Origin: an uncultured Shinella sp.
GTDB taxonomy: Bacteria; Pseudomonadota; Alphaproteobacteria; Rhizobiales; Rhizobiaceae
Length of the DNA: 64,000 bases
Direction: 5' to 3'
Assembly (NCBI RefSeq): GCF_946479415.1
Contig: NZ_CAMLFY010000011.1
Coordinates: 1 to 64,000 of the forward strand
Shown here: piece by piece, positions 61,304-64,000 of the stretch
Numbering within the stretch: position 1 is the first letter of the stretch
Layout: each line of letters opens with the position of its first letter
Program-made: the position numbers and the translations under genes
The notes under the pieces: model-generated
Seen by the model: the letters and a program-made list of their open reading frames with translations, nothing else
Database searches by the model: none
What the model was told of the DNA's origin: nothing

Positions 61304-61633
61304 CTATTCGGCCGCCACCATGAGGCTTTCGAGCGCGATGAACAGCGCGCCGCCGTCATTCTTCAGCGCGATGGTCTTCACCGCGCCCTCGTCCGCACCG
61401 AGCGCCTTGCCGGTCTCCAGCGAGATCACCCAATTGTGCAGCGGGCAGGTCACAGCCTTGGCATGAACAATGCCCTGCGAAAGCGGCCCGCCCTTGTGCG
61501 GGCAATGGTCCTCGATGGCAAAAACCTCGTTTTCCGCGGTGCGGAACACGGCGATCTTGCCCTGCGGGGTCTTTACGCAGCGCGCGCCGCGCAGCGGAAT
61601 GTCGGCAATGTTTCCGATGGCAAACCAGTTCAT
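61304..61633 (-). CDS. nirD: Nitrite reductase small subunit (NirD), Rieske-type
   Basis: 109 residues, a Rieske-like ferredoxin fold with C-P-H (EDHCPHKGGPLS) and CPLHNW motifs, so a [2Fe-2S] cluster can be ligated. It completes the NADH-dependent nitrite reductase with NirB. AGGAGG lies 6 bases before the start at 61633. It follows nirB by 10 bases. Confidence 0.93.
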   Translation of the reverse strand: MNWFAIGNIADIPLRGARCVKTPQGKIAVFRTAENEVFAIEDHCPHKGGPLSQGIVHAKAVTCPLHNWVISLETGKALGADEGAVKTIALKNDGGALFIALESLMVAAE

Positions 61634-61643
61634 GTCCGACCTC

Positions 61644-64000
61644 CTATTCCGCTGCCTGTCCGTAGCCGATGCTCGCCATCGGCCGGAATTCATGTTTGTC
61701 CTTGCCGGAGACACGCTCCGACCAGGGATCGACCTGGGCGAATTTCTGGGAAAAGACGAAGCGGTCGTAATAGGCCTTGCGCCTGTCGGCATCGCCGATG
61801 ATCTGGCGGCGGATCTCGTCGAGCCCGATACGCTTTGCCCATTTGTAGATGCGCTCGAGATACCGCGCCTGCTCGCGATACATCTGCGTCAGCGCCACGA
61901 TATGCTCCAGCGCCTCGTCCTCGCTCTTCACCAGGCCGAGCACCTCCGTGCCCTTGATGTCGAGGCCCGCCGCACCTGCAAAATGGATTTCGAAACCACT
62001 ATCGACGCAGATCACGCCGATATCCTTGCAGGTCGCTTCCGCGCAGTTGCGCGGACAGCCGGAGACGGCAAGCTTCAGCTTGGCCGGCGTCCACGAGCCC
62101 CACATGAATTTTTCGATGCGGATGCCAAGGCCGGTGGAATCCTGCGTGCCGAAGCGGCACCAGTCGGAACCGACGCAGGTTTTGACGGTGCGCAGCCCTT
62201 TCGCATAGGCCTGCCCCGAGATGAAGCCGGCCTTGCCGAGATCGGCCCAGACGGCGGGAAGGTCCTCCTTCTCGATGCCGAGCAGGTCGATGCGCTGGCC
62301 GCCGGTGACCTTCACCAGAGGAATCTCGAACTTGTCGACCACATCGGCGATGGCGCGCAGTTCACCGGAATTGGTGACCCCGCCCCACATGCGCGGCACG
62401 ACGGAATAGGTGCCGTCCTTCTGAATATTGGCATGCACACGCTCGTTGATGAAGCGCGACTGGTAATCGTCGGCATAGTCGTCCGGCCAGTCGCAGACGA
62501 GGTAATAGTTCAGCGCCGGGCGGCACTTGGCGCAGCCGCAGGAGGTCTTCCATTCCAACTCCTGCATGACAGCCGGAATGGTCTTCAGCCCCTTCGCCTT
62601 GATCAGGCGGCGCACATCGTCATGGCCGAGATCGGTGCAGCCGCACATCGGCTGCACGGCGGCGGGATTGTAGCTGTCGCCGAGCGTCAGCGTCATCAGC
62701 TGTTCGACGAGACCGGTGCAGGAACCGCAGGATGCCGATGCCTTGGTGTGGGCGCGCACCTCGTCGAGCGCGGTCAGGCCCTTTTCCGTGATAGTCGAGA
62801 CGATCCTGCCCTTGCAGACGCCGTTGCAGCCGCAGATTTCCGCATCATCCGGCAAGGCTGCAACGGCCGCCATAGGGTCCAGCGGAGCGCCTCCCTGATA
62901 GGCCTGGCCGAAGATCAGCGTCTCGCGCATTTCGGAAATGTCGGTCTGCTTCTTCTTGAGGTCGTTGAACCAGGCGCCATCGGCGGTTTCGCCGTAGAGC
63001 ACGGTGCCGATGATCTTGTTACCCTTCAGCACCAGCCGCTTGTAGACGCCGGCCGAGGCATCGCGCAGCACGATCTCCTCGCGGTCGTCGCCATCGGCGA
63101 AATCACCGAGCGAGAAGAGTTCGATACCGGTGACCTTCAGCTTGGTCGGCGTGTCCGAATGCACGAAGGCGGCTCCCCGCTCGCCGGCCAGATGCGCGGC
63201 GGTGACGCGTGCCATCTCATAGAGCGGCGCGACGAGGCCATAGACCATGCCGCCGACCTCGGCGCATTCGCCGAGCGCCCAGATGCTGCCGTCGGAGGTC
63301 TGCATGCCATGATCGACGACGATACCGCGGTTGACGGCAAGCCCCGCTTCCCTGGCAAGCCCGACGCTCGGGCGGATGCCGACGGCCATGACGACGAGCG
63401 TCGCCGGGATGATGCGACCATCCTCCAGCTCGATGCCCTCGACCTTGCCGCTGCCGACAATTGCCTTGGTATTGGCCTTGCAGAGGATCTTGATGCCGCG
63501 CCCTTCCAGCTCCTTCTGCAGCAGATAGCCGGCGGCAGGATCGAGCTGGCGGTCCATCAGCGTCGGCATGACATGGAGCACGGTGACATCCATGCCGCGT
63601 CCGGCAAGACCGGCGGCCGCTTCGAGACCGAGCAGGCCACCGCCGATGACGACGGCCTTTTCGCGCGATTGGGCGGCGAGCAGCATGGCCTGCACGTCGT
63701 CGAGGTCGCGATAGGTGATGACACCGGGCAGTTCCTTGCCGGGCACCGGCAGGATGAAGGGCACGGAACCGGTCGCGATGACCAGCTTGTCGTAGCTCTC
63801 GGTCACGCCGTGATCGGACGTCACCGTCTTGGCATCGCGATCGATGGCGACGATGCGATGGCCCTTGTAGAGCGTGATGCCGTGCTTGATGTACCAGCCG
63901 TCGCCGTGGATGATGATCTCTTCATAGTCCTTCTCGCCCGACAGCACCGGCGAGAGCATGATGCGGTCGTAATTGACGCGCGGCTCGGCGTTGAAAATGG
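61644..64000 (-). CDS. nirB: NADH-dependent nitrite reductase large subunit (NirB), 5' end outside the window
   Basis: The frame is open to the window edge (EPRVNYDRIMLSPVLSGEKD), so 785 residues are seen of about 810-820. It contains the FAD/NADH oxidoreductase domain (VIGGGLLGLEAAAGLAGRGM, VVMAVGIRPSVGL), a BFD-like [2Fe-2S] region (CGCNGVCKGRIV, SCGSCTGLVEQL) and the siroheme-[4Fe-4S] domain with CVGSDWCRFG and SGCPRNCAEATCKD. It reduces nitrite to ammonium with six electrons from NADH. First visible gene of the nirBD-nasA-cysG unit. Confidence 0.94.
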   Translation of the reverse strand, partial: IFNAEPRVNYDRIMLSPVLSGEKDYEEIIIHGDGWYIKHGITLYKGHRIVAIDRDAKTVTSDHGVTESYDKLVIATGSVPFILPVPGKELPGVITYRDLDDVQAMLLAAQSREKAVVIGGGLLGLEAAAGLAGRGMDVTVLHVMPTLMDRQLDPAAGYLLQKELEGRGIKILCKANTKAIVGSGKVEGIELEDGRIIPATLVVMAVGIRPSVGLAREAGLAVNRGIVVDHGMQTSDGSIWALGECAEVGGMVYGLVAPLYEMARVTAAHLAGERGAAFVHSDTPTKLKVTGIELFSLGDFADGDDREEIVLRDASAGVYKRLVLKGNKIIGTVLYGETADGAWFNDLKKKQTDISEMRETLIFGQAYQGGAPLDPMAAVAALPDDAEICGCNGVCKGRIVSTITEKGLTALDEVRAHTKASASCGSCTGLVEQLMTLTLGDSYNPAAVQPMCGCTDLGHDDVRRLIKAKGLKTIPAVMQELEWKTSCGCAKCRPALNYYLVCDWPDDYADDYQSRFINERVHANIQKDGTYSVVPRMWGGVTNSGELRAIADVVDKFEIPLVKVTGGQRIDLLGIEKEDLPAVWADLGKAGFISGQAYAKGLRTVKTCVGSDWCRFGTQDSTGLGIRIEKFMWGSWTPAKLKLAVSGCPRNCAEATCKDIGVICVDSGFEIHFAGAAGLDIKGTEVLGLVKSEDEALEHIVALTQMYREQARYLERIYKWAKRIGLDEIRRQIIGDADRRKAYYDRFVFSQKFAQVDPWSERVSGKDKHEFRPMASIGYGQAAE

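Noticed and set aside
1..64000. tRNA, rRNA genes or CRISPR arrays
   Set aside because: No tRNA-like cloverleaf with CCA-type context, rRNA sequence or regularly spaced repeats was recognised in the stretches between genes.

Overview
The window reads as a chromosomal or megaplasmid segment of an alphaproteobacterium in the Rhizobiaceae (Agrobacterium/Rhizobium/Shinella-like). This rests on the high GC content, the many FCD-type GntR, MocR, LacI and GlxA-type regulators next to small catabolic operons, the heme oxygenase-bacteriophytochrome pair with an HWE kinase, two Ku genes with a LigD, DUF6894 proteins, and NirBD-NasA nitrate assimilation. The species is inferred from gene content only. 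No rRNA, tRNA, CRISPR array or intact insertion sequence was recognised.

Layout. 1-6164: the end of a ProV-like ABC ATPase, then a GntR-controlled catabolic set (DHDPS-family lyase/aldolase, PuuC-like aldehyde dehydrogenase, PuuB-like FAD amine oxidoreductase, GlxA-type AraC regulator). 6191-9063: a divergent HxlR/SDR pair and a membrane diguanylate cyclase. 9230-11357: a nucleobase permease and a deaminase. 12034-22277: a complete taurine locus, tauABC-tauXY-xsc-tauZ-pta, with divergent tauR; two direct repeats between tauR and tauA resemble the TauR box. 22498-25579: bphO-bphP photoreceptor pair. 25614-27595: a LacI regulator divergent from a PhyH dioxygenase across two AT-rich palindromes. 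27666-32880: a membrane protein, an unlisted 25-residue membrane peptide, class I fructose-bisphosphate aldolase, and a 989-residue SerC-SerA fusion. 33188-37367: an orphan NTF2-type immunity gene, a TnpB N-terminal remnant in frame with PspA, then YqiJ-like and flotillin genes closed by a strong terminator. 37460-42956: a signalling and stress block (ECF sigma factor, two DUF6894 proteins, tandem Crp/Fnr regulators, HisKA_2 sensor kinase, Mpg glycosylase). 43008-50151: GntR, a Liv-type ABC importer, hydantoin racemase and a second GntR. 50420-57404: cold-shock protein, NHEJ genes (ku, ligD, ku) and small stress-type genes. 57447-64000: cysG with a broken C-terminus, nasA, nirD and nirB.

How the genes work together. 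The taurine locus forms a full route: import, deamination to sulfoacetaldehyde, cleavage to acetyl phosphate and sulfite, conversion to acetyl-CoA, and sulfite export. NirB-NirD-NasA reduce nitrate to ammonium and need siroheme, which makes the truncated SUMT domain of the adjacent cysG notable. The most unusual items are the TnpB N-terminal domain joined to PspA, the SerC-SerA fusion, the damaged cysG, and several well-defined operator architectures. These include a GntR-type palindrome between the -35 and -10 of the Liv importer and paired palindromes at lacI/phyH.
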